Part shown: positions 8,510 through 19,030 of the stretch, in pieces
Layout: the number at the start of each line of letters is the position of its first letter
How positions within the stretch are numbered: position 1 is the stretch's first letter
Assembly: GCA_009779975.1 (NCBI GenBank)
Contig: WRAY01000015.1
Location: forward strand, 1 to 56,063
Origin: Bacillota bacterium
GTDB taxonomy: Bacteria > Bacillota > Clostridia > Christensenellales > Pumilibacteraceae
Reading direction: 5' to 3'
DNA: 56,063 bases
The notes under the pieces: model-generated
What the model was told of the DNA's origin: nothing
Database searches by the model: none
What the model saw: only the letters and a program-made list of their open reading frames with translations
Program-made: the position numbers and the translations under genes

Positions 8510-9880
8510 ATGAACAAATTTACTAAAATCAAAAATGACCTGTCTCACAGGTTACTGGAAAAAGATTACAAAGTTGTTGAGAAAAAGAAAATCTATTTTC
8601 TTATTCCGATTGCTTTTTTGGTTCTTGCCATAATAATGGGCATAATTTTTGGTGTTACAAGAGGCAGTCCGTTTAATATTTCGATGGCTTTCACCGGCGG
8701 ACAGTCTGTTGACATCATCCTTGGGACAAGATTAACAGATGACAATGCCCAAACCTACAGAGAGGAAATTTATGCTATCGTCGGAAGACTTCATCAGCAA
8801 GAGGGAGTCTCAGAAGAATACAGAAGAGATATTCCGGCAATCACTATGTCTGAAACTATTCAGCAAGGTGCTATTGGTTCTGAAACCGCATCAATCCGCC
8901 TTCAGTTCAATTCAAGCGACATAGCCGCCGACGACACCGACACATGGGACATCATTAACGAACTATTAACGGAAGAATTGAATCACCTGTTTGCAATGGT
9001 GCCAAGAGTCACAAGTTATGGCTCAAATATCATTGTTGAATATGACTCTCTTATCACAACAAGCACTGAAGAAACAAGGTTGTTTGGTGCAATCAGAGAG
9101 GCAGTAGCAGCGTTTAACGGCGGAACCATTGTTTTAAGTGCCGACGGAATGACTTATGGAAGAGACAGTGAAGGAGCGTTAAGCGACAGTATACTCGTTA
9201 TTCCTTTTTCCGGAACAGGAGACATTCCTTATGATGCAATCGCAGCGGCTCTTGCTGTCAGCGACCCTTTCAGCATTGATATTCGCTTGACAGGCTTCAC
9301 ATCTCCGACAATGGCAAGAGAGTTTTTGATAACTGCAATACTTGCGATTTTGTTGATGCTGACATTGCTGCTCATCTATATTGCTTTCCGCTTTGAAGTT
9401 GCTTCAGGTCTTGCGACAATCATCTCGATTTTCCACGACTTAATAATGATTATGGCGTTTATGACCATATTCAATATTGAAATCGGTCAAACATTTATTG
9501 CGGCGATTATCACAATTCTTGCCTATACTATCAACAACAACATCATCACCTTCGACAGAATTCGTGAAAACATCAAGTCAAAACGCCATGAAGGCAAATC
9601 AAACACTTTCCTTGCAAACACAGCAGTGCGTGAAACAATTCTTAGAACCATCAACACAACGGTGACAACTGCTCTTGTTCTTGGAGCGCTTGCAATAATC
9701 GGTGTTCCGGCAATACAAGTTTTCACCCTTCCGCTTCTGTTCGGAATACTCGCCGGTGCATATTCAACAATATTCATCTCACCGACCGCATGGGTAATGC
9801 TCAAAGACTTTGCAGCAAAAAGAATAACAGGAAAGGTGACGGCTCCAACCAAACCAATAAAAGCAAAGCAAGAGAATTAA
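8510..9880 (+). CDS. secF: Protein translocase subunit SecF
   Basis: This is the partner of SecD in the export motor. The 456-residue protein has a cytoplasmic N-terminus and a first membrane segment (about 29-50). The signature FTGGQSVDI is at about 62-70, followed by an external domain. The last five membrane segments include TINNNIITFDRIREN near 343, the SecF counterpart of the SecD intramembrane motif. The external domain is larger than in typical SecF proteins of about 300 residues. The secD-secF gap holds degenerate CACTAATCAC-type repeats and no strong ribosome binding site. Confidence 0.96.
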   Translation: MNKFTKIKNDLSHRLLEKDYKVVEKKKIYFLIPIAFLVLAIIMGIIFGVTRGSPFNISMAFTGGQSVDIILGTRLTDDNAQTYREEIYAIVGRLHQQEGVSEEYRRDIPAITMSETIQQGAIGSETASIRLQFNSSDIAADDTDTWDIINELLTEELNHLFAMVPRVTSYGSNIIVEYDSLITTSTEETRLFGAIREAVAAFNGGTIVLSADGMTYGRDSEGALSDSILVIPFSGTGDIPYDAIAAALAVSDPFSIDIRLTGFTSPTMAREFLITAILAILLMLTLLLIYIAFRFEVASGLATIISIFHDLIMIMAFMTIFNIEIGQTFIAAIITILAYTINNNIITFDRIRENIKSKRHEGKSNTFLANTAVRETILRTINTTVTTALVLGALAIIGVPAIQVFTLPLLFGILAGAYSTIFISPTAWVMLKDFAAKRITGKVTAPTKPIKAKQEN

Positions 9881-9923
9881 GAAAACTTGATTAAATAATT
9901 TGAACGACATTTTAAAATAGTAA

Positions 9924-9952
9924 GCGGAGGCGGAGGAAATCTGTCTCCGCTT
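9924..9952 (+). repeat. Short inverted repeat after secF
   Basis: AAGCGGAG and CTCCGCTT form an 8-bp stem around a 13-nt loop, 44 nt after the secF stop. There is no T-run, so it is not a standard terminator. The rest of 9881-10047 holds degenerate CCACTAAT-type repeats. Confidence 0.4.
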
Positions 9953-10047
9953 GCCGAATATAGTGGTTTTGATGGTTAGGGAAGAATAATGTTATCAACC
10001 ACTAACCCACTAATCACTAACAACTAGCCATCAATCACTTTAAAAAA

Positions 10048-12411
10048 ATGAGCATAATCTTCAAACAAAAGAACAGCACTCCTCAGAGTGAAGAAAAAAT
10101 AAGAGAGATGTCAATAAAAACTCACCTTAGCGAGAAAATGGTTGAGTTATTGTTTTTGCGCGGTGTTGAGACGATTGATGAAATACGGAATTTTTTATTT
10201 CCTCAAGAGAAGAATTTGTTTGATGCGAATTTGATGGAAGGAATGAGTGAATTAAAGGAGAGGGTTGAAGAGGCGATTGGGAACGGCGAGAAAATTTTAG
10301 TCTATGGCGACTATGATGTTGACGGAATTTGTTCCGCCGGTATATTGTCTGGCTATCTGATGAGCAAAGGAATTGAAGTTGTTGTTCATATTCCGTCAAG
10401 GGTAAACGACGGCTATGGCTTGAATGTTGAAACGCTGGAAAGACTTCTTGAAGAACACGCCCCCGACCTTATCATAACATGCGATTGCGGAATTTCAAAT
10501 AAAGACGAGGTTGAGTTTTGCAACTTTGTCGCCGGAGTTGATATTATTATCACCGACCATCACGAGCCGCCGCCGGAGTTGCCTGATTGTGTTATTGTCA
10601 ATCCGAAACGACTGACTTGTCCTTATCCGTTTAAAGACTTGTGCGGAGCAGGTGTTGCATTGAAAGTTGTTGAGGCGCTCGGGGGAAGAGAAGAGGCATT
10701 AAAATATCTTGACCTTGCCGCAATTGCAACAATTGCTGACCTTATGCCGTTAGTCAGCGAAAATCGTCTCATCGTTCAACTCGGACTAAAAAGAATAACA
10801 AATCCGGGACTTGAAAAAATGCTGACAACCTATAACCTCAATCCCCAAAATCTTCTTTCGTCCGAAATTGCCTATAAAATTGCTCCCAGAATAAATGCCG
10901 CAGGGCGCATGGGTTGTGCAGAGAGAGCGTTTGAACTTCTAAACACCGCTGATGAAGAAAGAATATCTGTTCTCATTGAGGAAATAAACGCTGACAACGA
11001 TAAAAGACGCCAGTTATGTGAGACAACATATGTTGAGGCGATTAATATTTTGAAAAAAGACGGCGAAGGGCTTAGCAAAAGAGCAGTTGTCCTTGCCCAT
11101 TCCGAGTGGGAAAAAGGTATAACAGGAATACTTGCCGCTCGCCTTTGCGGAGAATTTCGCCGCCCGACTTTTATTTTGGTCGGAGCAGGAGATGTTTTTA
11201 AAGGAACTGCAAGAAGTGTCAAAGGAATTAATATTCATGACATTTTGATAAAATGCAGTGATTTGCTGGTTGAGTTCGGCGGTCATGCCGGGGCGGCAGG
11301 ATTTTCAATCGAGAAGAAAAAACTAGGTCTTTTCAAAACAAGACTTGATGAAATTTTATTTGATTTTGATGATGAACTTTTTGCACCTCAAAACGATTTT
11401 GACACTGTCCTTGAGTTTGATGATTTGACACTTGAATTTGCAAAAGAGTTAGAAAAACTCGAGCCGTTCGGCAGTTCTAATCAACGCCCGATATTTTGTT
11501 TAACTGCCTACAAACTCGATAGTGTAATGCCGACAAAACAAAACCCAATCCACACCAACATAACCCACAAAGGTAAAAGCATCCTAGGTTTTAATTTCTA
11601 CAACGAAAACCAATTCTTGCAAGGCGAGAGCAAAAAACAACTTCTCGTCGAAATTAGTTCAAATTTTTATAACAATGTTGAATACCTCAAAACCGTCCTG
11701 AAAGCCGCTAAAAGTGAAGAATTATATTTTGGCGACAGCGCAGCGAAAAGTGCATTTTTAAAAAATATTGAATATATTCCGTTTTCAAATAAAGAAGATA
11801 AAAGTTTTTCTTACAATGAAAATGAGTTGAAAGATTTAGTCGATGAAAAATATTCAATCCTAATCGTTGCCGGCTCAAAAAAAAGTTTTGACAAAGCAAA
11901 ACAAACGCTGAACAAAAAAGTCCTGGTCAATGAGTTTATGCTTTTGGGAACAAAAAATAATTTTACTCGTCTTGTTTGCTCTCCGTTGTTCGATGACGAA
12001 AATTTGATTTTGCCGTTCTACAAAAAAATAATCTTTCTTGACACTCCTCCATGCGGCACAGTCCAATTCTTAAACACTCAAACTTCCGCTCAAATATTTT
12101 TGCCAAAAGTTGACACAAAAACACCGGACTTTTCTTCTGTTAAAGTTGAAAGGGAAGTGTTTTTAAAATATTTTAATGAAATAAAAAGAAACAATCCTAT
12201 TAGAGCAGTCAACATTTTTTCCTATTTCAGATTGTTATCAAAGTATTCCTATGACCTAGACCTCAATCAATTAATAGCGTGTTTTTCCGTTTTCAAAGAA
12301 CTGGGACTGATTGAGATAGAAAAACCCTTCACAGTAAACATTAACCAAAATACCAAATCAGAACTTGCCGATTCAATGATATATAATTATCTTTCTGAAA
12401 AGAAAAAATAA
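10048..12411 (+). CDS. recJ: Single-stranded-DNA exonuclease RecJ
   Basis: RecJ degrades single-stranded DNA 5' to 3' in recombination and mismatch or base-excision repair. The 787-residue length matches Firmicutes RecJ. Motif I GDYDVDG is at 87-93, the DHH motif (TDHHEPPP) near 169-176, and the DHHA1 motif GGHAGAAGF near 411-419. The C-terminal 220 residues form the less conserved tail seen in Gram-positive RecJ. The start gives the right N-terminal domain but lacks an obvious ribosome binding site. An in-frame ATG 20 codons later is an alternative. Confidence 0.95.
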   Translation: MSIIFKQKNSTPQSEEKIREMSIKTHLSEKMVELLFLRGVETIDEIRNFLFPQEKNLFDANLMEGMSELKERVEEAIGNGEKILVYGDYDVDGICSAGILSGYLMSKGIEVVVHIPSRVNDGYGLNVETLERLLEEHAPDLIITCDCGISNKDEVEFCNFVAGVDIIITDHHEPPPELPDCVIVNPKRLTCPYPFKDLCGAGVALKVVEALGGREEALKYLDLAAIATIADLMPLVSENRLIVQLGLKRITNPGLEKMLTTYNLNPQNLLSSEIAYKIAPRINAAGRMGCAERAFELLNTADEERISVLIEEINADNDKRRQLCETTYVEAINILKKDGEGLSKRAVVLAHSEWEKGITGILAARLCGEFRRPTFILVGAGDVFKGTARSVKGINIHDILIKCSDLLVEFGGHAGAAGFSIEKKKLGLFKTRLDEILFDFDDELFAPQNDFDTVLEFDDLTLEFAKELEKLEPFGSSNQRPIFCLTAYKLDSVMPTKQNPIHTNITHKGKSILGFNFYNENQFLQGESKKQLLVEISSNFYNNVEYLKTVLKAAKSEELYFGDSAAKSAFLKNIEYIPFSNKEDKSFSYNENELKDLVDEKYSILIVAGSKKSFDKAKQTLNKKVLVNEFMLLGTKNNFTRLVCSPLFDDENLILPFYKKIIFLDTPPCGTVQFLNTQTSAQIFLPKVDTKTPDFSSVKVEREVFLKYFNEIKRNNPIRAVNIFSYFRLLSKYSYDLDLNQLIACFSVFKELGLIEIEKPFTVNINQNTKSELADSMIYNYLSEKKK

Positions 12412-12492
12412 ATGATTTTGTGTTCTTTTTTGCTTGAAAAGATAATTGGATTTGACAAAAATTGGCAAAAAAAAAAGAAAAACAAGAAATAC

Positions 12493-12522
12493 TTGACAAG
12501 TGTGTTGAAAAAATGTTACTAT
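12493..12522 (+). promoter_or_regulatory. Promoter of the giant repeat lipoprotein gene
   Basis: TTGACA (12493-12498), 18 nt spacer and TACTAT (12517-12522). It is followed by TGGAGG (12535-12540) before the ATG at 12552. Confidence 0.7.
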
Positions 12523-12551
12523 AGTTCTAAAGAATGGAGGACTATACTCAT

Positions 12552-15500
12552 ATGAAGAAGTGTTTCAGAAAAATTTTAATCATTTTATCTGTCATATCTA
12601 TCATGCTGACGGCAAATCTTTTGCTATTTGCATGTGATTTTGGCGGTGAAAATTGCGATTGCACTGAAACGACAATTTGCCAATGCTCTGAAACTTCTTC
12701 GTGTGATTGCTCTGAAAATAATTTAACATGCGAGTGTTTGCCTTCATCACTGCTTCCAATACCTACATATACCATTCCGTCTCCGCGATTAGCATATTTT
12801 AACCAAACTCTTTCTCAAATTTCTCTGCCAGTAGGCTGGACATGGGAAAATCCTTCTACTCTTGTGGGCTCAGTCGGAACTCACACCCATAGCGCAATTT
12901 TCACAACCATTGACATTGAAAATTATCAACTCATCTCTTTGACAAGAGGCGTTCAAGTCATAGTTTCACAAAGCCAAAATCTATGTCCCGATTGCAGCGA
13001 TTTTCCATGCACATGTTTACCTCAACCTCAGCCATGTAATGATTGCAGCGAATATCCGTGTGCTTGTCCGATACTATGCTCAACATGCGATTTTCCTAAA
13101 GACGATTGTATATGTGATTTGCTCCAGATAACAACAGTTCTTGTTCCGTATGTTTTTGAACTATCCTCAAACGGCTTTGTTGTCTGGAATGCATTAAACA
13201 GGGCATATGCCGTTTATTTTTGGGATGGGGAAAGGTTCATGCCAATGTGGACAATGTCTCATGGATGGGCAAGTTTAGCATATATCAATCTTTCGGAAGG
13301 CGAGCATAGAATGTTGGTTCGCTCCTTAAATCCTTTTTGGTTCTATCATGACAACGAGAGGATTTTTGCCCACAGCAGCGGCATTTGGGAGTTTGAAATT
13401 GAGGATAGTGTTTCCGCTCCAAATTATATTTTTTCAGTTCAAGGTATTAGTTTGGATTGGGACGGAGATGTTACTGCTTATTTTATTGATGTTAACAGGC
13501 ATGATGGCGAAGGATTTGTTAGATTGCCTTTTTCATCCGGAGGTTCATCAATTCCTTTCACTCTTTTTAATTTAACCGAAGGTAATAACACTGTTCGAGT
13601 AAGCAGAGTTGCTCCGAGCGGAAACGATAGTAATTTGTGGTTATATTCAAACGGAGTTGTGACAAGACATCTGACAAGCAACGGAGTCGGTTATTGGGAA
13701 GTTTATTTTGAAGAAAACAACATAACACCCGATTATGCTTTTGAAGTTGATGGGGCAAGATTTCATTTTAATGGTTCAAGCACACACTATAGAATGTATG
13801 TTGACAGAGACGACGGCGAAAACTTTGTGTTTTTGATGAATGTTTTTGGCGGAAATGAAGTGCATCTATCGTCATTGCTTTTAACAGGTGGAAACAACAC
13901 TGTCAGAGTTGTTCCGAATTCTTTTCCGACAGGAGCATTTTCCTATTATGACGGGGTCTTAACTTTAACAACAACATTGCAGCGGGTTGCTTATTGGGAA
14001 ATATATTTTGAAGAAGTTGAAACATTTAGAGACTACGATATTGAATTAATAGGCGCTAATTTTCGCTGGAACGGACTAATTGCAACTTACAGGGTCTATG
14101 TTGACCGACATGATGATGAAGGCTTTCAATTCATCGGATTAACTGCCGGCGGACACCAACGACCGCTTTCAACTTTGGATTTAACCAAAGGGCAAAACAC
14201 TATCAAAATTCATTTGCTCGGCATTCCGTCATTAACATGGTCTTATGAAAACGGAGTTTTAACAAGAGCAACTCCGACAAACTCTTTCCATTGGGAAATA
14301 TATTTTGAAGAAAACATACTCTCAACAACCCGTGTTTTTCAATCATTCGGAACTTATTTCGATTTTAACAGAGTTGCGCCCGAATATCGCATTTATGTTG
14401 ACCGTCACAATAATTCAGGCTTTCAATTCATCGGAAATTCTTTGAACGGAATATGGGTCAGAATGTTTACGAACTTAAATTTAACTTTGGGTCCAAACAC
14501 AATCAGGGTTGTGCCGGTCTCTCATGCCGCTAATCAATGGAATTATCAAAACGGCATTTTATCTTTGACAATTCCAAACACAGGCTATTGGGAGTTTGAA
14601 AAAGTTGAATATTTAGACACTGTTTCATGGAACTATGATTTCGAAGTCAGAGGTTCAGCCTTCCTTTGGAACGGTTCAAACTATATGTATGATGTCTATG
14701 TAGATAGAGACGACGGATTGGGCTTTGTCTCGGTTTTTAGCATTTGGGGAGGCAATACGCTGACTTTATTAACTCTTCGTTTAACAGTTGGCTCAAACAC
14801 AGTCAGAGTTGTTTCAAGAACACCGGTGATAACAAATATTTGGCAATACGAAAACGGAGTTTTGACAAGAGTATCAACTCAAACAGGCACAGGCTATTGG
14901 GAAATTGAACTTGAAGAAGTTGCTCCGACAGAAAACTACGATTTTGAAGTAACATCGGGACAGGTGATGTTTCGCTTTAATGGATTAAGTGCCAGTTATC
15001 GGGTTTATGTCGACCGCCATGACGGAAACGGGTTCATTTTTATTGCTTCACATTGGGGAACATCATCAATGTGGCTTGATAGTTTAGGATTGACAGCGGG
15101 CAGCAACACAATAAGAGTTTCAAGGTCAGGTTCAGCACAAGTTTCTTGGTCTTATGTTGACGGAGTTTTAACAAGAACTTTATCAATAGGTGCAGGTTAT
15201 TGGGAAGTATATTTTACTCAAAACAATCTTGCGGCAAATTTTGCTTTTGAAATTATAAACGGCGGCAGTTTAAGATGGGGCGGAACAGATGCAAATTATC
15301 AACTCCTTGTCAACAGACACGACGGAGAAGGCTTTGTTCTCATTTTTAGCGGTAACGGAACTTGGGGAACACACCTCGCAAATCTTCGACTTAATGAAGG
15401 CAGAAATTCGGTTAGAGTTGTCAGAGATATTTTCATCTATGGAAATGGAAATCTTGTTCAAACCAGAACAACAGGTTATTGGGAGATTGATGACTTTAGA

Positions 15501-18500
15501 GAAGAGGAAAGAACAAATGATTATAATTTTAGATTGAGCGGCAGCACTCATTTTTGGTGGGGCGGGTTATCAGGCTCTAGTTACAGGGTTTATGTCGACA
15601 GGGATGACAACGAAGGATTTCAATTTATCGGCACAACTTGGGGCAATTCATCAAGGACACTTGAAAGTCTTAATTTAACTCTTGAAGGCAACACAATAAG
15701 AATTGTCGGAAATATCTATTCTTATGTAAACGGTGTCATAACAAGATTAGTCAGCGTCGGGTTTTGGAGTGTTGAAGTCGTCGACACAACCGCAACCGCA
15801 AACTATGAATTTTCAACGACCGGAGCAAGTTTCCGCTTTAACGGAACAAGTGCGTCCTACAGAGTTTATGTCGACCGCCATGACAACTTAGGGTTTCAAT
15901 TCGTTGGAACAGCTACAGGAACCTCAACAATGCCGTTTGCCTTCATGGGATTAACTTTTGGGCAAAACACGATAAGGGTCTCAACACCGCAATCAACTCA
16001 TTTTTGGTCATATTTAGACGGAGTTTTGACAAGAACATTTGTCACAGGAAATGCTTACTGGGATTTTTATTATAATGAGACAACAGTTAGTGTAACTTAC
16101 AACTTTCAATTTGACGCAAACAGCATGAGATGGAACAATCGAGTGGGACACTACAGGCTATATGTCAACCGCTATGATAACCTAGGTTTTGTTTTCCTAA
16201 CTTCATTCACTTCAACTTTTACTAATAACATGTCAATAACTTATCAAAGTTTGCGTTTCACTCTCGGCTGGAATGCAGTTCGGGTTGTCGGCGAATATTG
16301 GACAATTGCAGACGGAGTTTTAACAAGAACTCTAAGTTTGGGTGAGAGAAGAATTTATCTTCAAGAAACAGTTGAAACTAATGAATATGATTTTTGGCTT
16401 GTTAATGACAATATGCGATGGAACGGAAGAAGCAGCATTAACTATCGGGTTTATGTCGACAGGCACGACAACCTAGGATTTCAGTTCATAGGCACAACAA
16501 GCGGAACAGGACAAAGGGCATTATCAACTCTTGGATTGACGCAGGGAAATAATACTGTAAGAATAACCTCAGTCGGGCAAACAAGATTATCCTATTCAAA
16601 CGGAGTATTGAGTTTGATAGCAGGAAGTCATGCTTATTGGAATTTTCAGTATATTCATGATGACAGAGTGGAATTATATAACTTTGAACTAACAGGCTCA
16701 AGTTTCCGTTTTCATGGCTCAAATGTGAGTTACAGGGTTTATGTCGACAGAGATGACAACGAAGGTTTTCAATTTATCGGATACCAAACAGGTATCCAAA
16801 CAAGACAACTCTCAATGCTCGGATTAAATCAAGGCAATAACACAATCAGAGTTGTGTCAACCGTTGTTCCGCCTCATTTGTGGGAATATAATGACGGAGT
16901 TTTGACAAGATTTTTATCACAAGGCACAGGCTATTGGGAAATTTATTTTGAAGAACAAAATGTTGTTGGAAACTATGTTTTTGAGGTTGCCGGAATACTT
17001 TTAAGAGTTCATGGTGCAACCCCTCATGGTTATATACTAGAAGTAAAGCAACCGGGTTCAGATTCTTTTGTTCCAATGATGACTTTTTCAACAACTGTGT
17101 CTTTAATGAATTTGGACTTAATGCCGGGAGAACATATATTTAGAATAACATCTTTTGCAATCTGGACTTATGAAAACGGCACAATGAGAATGACAGTCTC
17201 AACAGGTTACTGGAAATTTGAACTTGTTGAGCAAGATTTTACAAGAGATTATGACTTTCCGATAACAGGACAAAGTTTTAGTATTCATGGTCCATGGAGT
17301 TCGTTGCTATACAGAATGTATGTTGACCGTCATGACGGAAATGGTTTTGTTTTTGTCAGAAATGTTACTCTTTCAGCAGCAACAAGATTTGCGGATTTAG
17401 GACTAACTTCGGGACAAAACACAATCAGAGTTATATCTCAAATTGCAAATCCGAGACTGCATTCAATGTATTACAGTAACGGCATTTTATTTAGAGGTCA
17501 GAGTTCTTCCTACTTTGATATTTATCTTGAAGAGGGAAGTATTTCCAGATATAATTATGTTTTTGAAATGATGAGCAATAACTTTTCTTTTCATTGGAAC
17601 GGAATAGTTAACAGCGAATACAGAGTTTATGTTGACCGTCACGACAATATTGGCTTTCAATTCATCGGAATAACTTTTGGCGGAGCAACAAGAGGAATTG
17701 CTACGCTTGGTTTAACTCTTGGTGAAAACACCATAAGAATTGTCGGAAGGACATTTACTTATTATGACGGAGTGATAATTTTTACAACAACCTATGACTA
17801 CTGGGAAATTTATTTAGAAAATGACGAGGCAATTGACTTTGGTTATGTCTTTTCAAGAAACTCAGGAGCAGGATTTAGAATTGACGGAAGAAGCGGAGTG
17901 AACTACAGAGTTTATGTTGACCGACATGACGGACACGGTTTTGTGTTCATTGGTTATCAAGCGGGAACAGCAACAAGAATGTTAGTCACTTTGGGGCTGA
18001 CAAACGGTGAAAACACTGTCAGAATGATTTCAATCGCTCCGACCTTTTGGACATATTATGATGGAATTTTGACTCAAAGGCATACTTTCGGATATTGGCA
18101 AGTTTATGTCGAGACAATAAACACTAACTATAATTTTGAAGTGACAGGAGCAAATTTCCGCTGGCACGGGCTAAATTCAGGCTACAGCGTTTGTGTTGAC
18201 CGTCAAAATGACGAAGGCTTTGTGACGCTCACAACGACAACTAACGGAACGGCAGCAAGAGCAATTTCAACCCTTAACTTAACTCAAGGTAATAATATCG
18301 TTAGAGTTGCTGCCGTCTCACTTTGGACGGACGCAAACGGAGTGACATATTTAAGATTTTCACAAGGTCTTTGGACATTTTATTTTGATGCTAACCCTCT
18401 TGAAAACAACGGAATAAGAACAGTTGACTACAACTTAGTTTTTCAAAATTCGGCATTCAGAATAGCAAACGGTGCCAGCGTGCGTTATGATGTCTACAGA

Positions 18501-19013
18501 GACAGGCATGACGGCGATGGATTTGAATTTGTTTGGCATTTGCCGACGGCAACAGGGTATAGTCTATTAATGCACCCTAGCGGATTTTCACAAGGTCTCA
18601 ACACAATAAAAGTAGTGTCAAGCGTTCCGACTTTTTTTGAATATGTTAACGGGGTATTAAAAGGTTTCAGAACAACTGCCTACAGAGTATTTTATTTTTC
18701 TTATGAAGAAGTTGACTATGATTTCACTTTGACAGAAGACGGCATAAGTTGGGACGGACTAAACATTCAATACCGAGTTGTAATAGACAGGCATGATGGA
18801 GAAGACTTTGTTAATATTCTGGGCGGAGGAACTGTCGGCGGCAATATCATGACATTTGAACGCCTTGAGTTAACAAGAGGCTACAACACAATAATGGTCT
18901 ATTCAGTCACAAGTTCAACAAACAATGACGGCATAGCGGAAATTCACTTCACCATCGGTCTTTTAATCCTCTATGTTTGTGAGGATGGTTACATCACTCT
19001 CGTTGGAAACTAA
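12552..19013 (+). CDS. Giant surface lipoprotein with about 20 tandem domains
   Basis: This is a 2153-residue protein. Residues 1-28 form a lipoprotein signal ending in LLLFAC, with C28 as the predicted lipidated cysteine. A strikingly Cys-rich stretch follows in two clusters (about 28-55 and 145-190) with repeated CxC, CSE and C-x2-C spacings. From about residue 200 to the end run about 20 repeats of roughly 95 residues. Each carries YRVYVDRHD, GFQFIG, LT-G-NTIRV and NGVLTR, and ends in GYWEIYFEE. Repeats 1 and 14 are degenerate. The pattern suggests an all-beta fold strung out from the membrane. No C-terminal sortase motif or anchor is seen. The ATG at 12552 is preferred over 12534, which overlaps the GGAGG site. 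An adhesion or scaffold role is inference. It ends 17 nt from the convergent murI. Confidence 0.85.
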   Translation: MKKCFRKILIILSVISIMLTANLLLFACDFGGENCDCTETTICQCSETSSCDCSENNLTCECLPSSLLPIPTYTIPSPRLAYFNQTLSQISLPVGWTWENPSTLVGSVGTHTHSAIFTTIDIENYQLISLTRGVQVIVSQSQNLCPDCSDFPCTCLPQPQPCNDCSEYPCACPILCSTCDFPKDDCICDLLQITTVLVPYVFELSSNGFVVWNALNRAYAVYFWDGERFMPMWTMSHGWASLAYINLSEGEHRMLVRSLNPFWFYHDNERIFAHSSGIWEFEIEDSVSAPNYIFSVQGISLDWDGDVTAYFIDVNRHDGEGFVRLPFSSGGSSIPFTLFNLTEGNNTVRVSRVAPSGNDSNLWLYSNGVVTRHLTSNGVGYWEVYFEENNITPDYAFEVDGARFHFNGSSTHYRMYVDRDDGENFVFLMNVFGGNEVHLSSLLLTGGNNTVRVVPNSFPTGAFSYYDGVLTLTTTLQRVAYWEIYFEEVETFRDYDIELIGANFRWNGLIATYRVYVDRHDDEGFQFIGLTAGGHQRPLSTLDLTKGQNTIKIHLLGIPSLTWSYENGVLTRATPTNSFHWEIYFEENILSTTRVFQSFGTYFDFNRVAPEYRIYVDRHNNSGFQFIGNSLNGIWVRMFTNLNLTLGPNTIRVVPVSHAANQWNYQNGILSLTIPNTGYWEFEKVEYLDTVSWNYDFEVRGSAFLWNGSNYMYDVYVDRDDGLGFVSVFSIWGGNTLTLLTLRLTVGSNTVRVVSRTPVITNIWQYENGVLTRVSTQTGTGYWEIELEEVAPTENYDFEVTSGQVMFRFNGLSASYRVYVDRHDGNGFIFIASHWGTSSMWLDSLGLTAGSNTIRVSRSGSAQVSWSYVDGVLTRTLSIGAGYWEVYFTQNNLAANFAFEIINGGSLRWGGTDANYQLLVNRHDGEGFVLIFSGNGTWGTHLANLRLNEGRNSVRVVRDIFIYGNGNLVQTRTTGYWEIDDFREEERTNDYNFRLSGSTHFWWGGLSGSSYRVYVDRDDNEGFQFIGTTWGNSSRTLESLNLTLEGNTIRIVGNIYSYVNGVITRLVSVGFWSVEVVDTTATANYEFSTTGASFRFNGTSASYRVYVDRHDNLGFQFVGTATGTSTMPFAFMGLTFGQNTIRVSTPQSTHFWSYLDGVLTRTFVTGNAYWDFYYNETTVSVTYNFQFDANSMRWNNRVGHYRLYVNRYDNLGFVFLTSFTSTFTNNMSITYQSLRFTLGWNAVRVVGEYWTIADGVLTRTLSLGERRIYLQETVETNEYDFWLVNDNMRWNGRSSINYRVYVDRHDNLGFQFIGTTSGTGQRALSTLGLTQGNNTVRITSVGQTRLSYSNGVLSLIAGSHAYWNFQYIHDDRVELYNFELTGSSFRFHGSNVSYRVYVDRDDNEGFQFIGYQTGIQTRQLSMLGLNQGNNTIRVVSTVVPPHLWEYNDGVLTRFLSQGTGYWEIYFEEQNVVGNYVFEVAGILLRVHGATPHGYILEVKQPGSDSFVPMMTFSTTVSLMNLDLMPGEHIFRITSFAIWTYENGTMRMTVSTGYWKFELVEQDFTRDYDFPITGQSFSIHGPWSSLLYRMYVDRHDGNGFVFVRNVTLSAATRFADLGLTSGQNTIRVISQIANPRLHSMYYSNGILFRGQSSSYFDIYLEEGSISRYNYVFEMMSNNFSFHWNGIVNSEYRVYVDRHDNIGFQFIGITFGGATRGIATLGLTLGENTIRIVGRTFTYYDGVIIFTTTYDYWEIYLENDEAIDFGYVFSRNSGAGFRIDGRSGVNYRVYVDRHDGHGFVFIGYQAGTATRMLVTLGLTNGENTVRMISIAPTFWTYYDGILTQRHTFGYWQVYVETINTNYNFEVTGANFRWHGLNSGYSVCVDRQNDEGFVTLTTTTNGTAARAISTLNLTQGNNIVRVAAVSLWTDANGVTYLRFSQGLWTFYFDANPLENNGIRTVDYNLVFQNSAFRIANGASVRYDVYRDRHDGDGFEFVWHLPTATGYSLLMHPSGFSQGLNTIKVVSSVPTFFEYVNGVLKGFRTTAYRVFYFSYEEVDYDFTLTEDGISWDGLNIQYRVVIDRHDGEDFVNILGGGTVGGNIMTFERLELTRGYNTIMVYSVTSSTNNDGIAEIHFTIGLLILYVCEDGYITLVGN

Positions 19014-19030
19014 CAATTACAAATTTCATG

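Noticed and set aside
13135-18985. CRISPR or satellite array
   Set aside because: The roughly 285-nt periodicity is that of coding tandem domains with protein-level conservation; no short identical repeats with spacers are present anywhere in the window.
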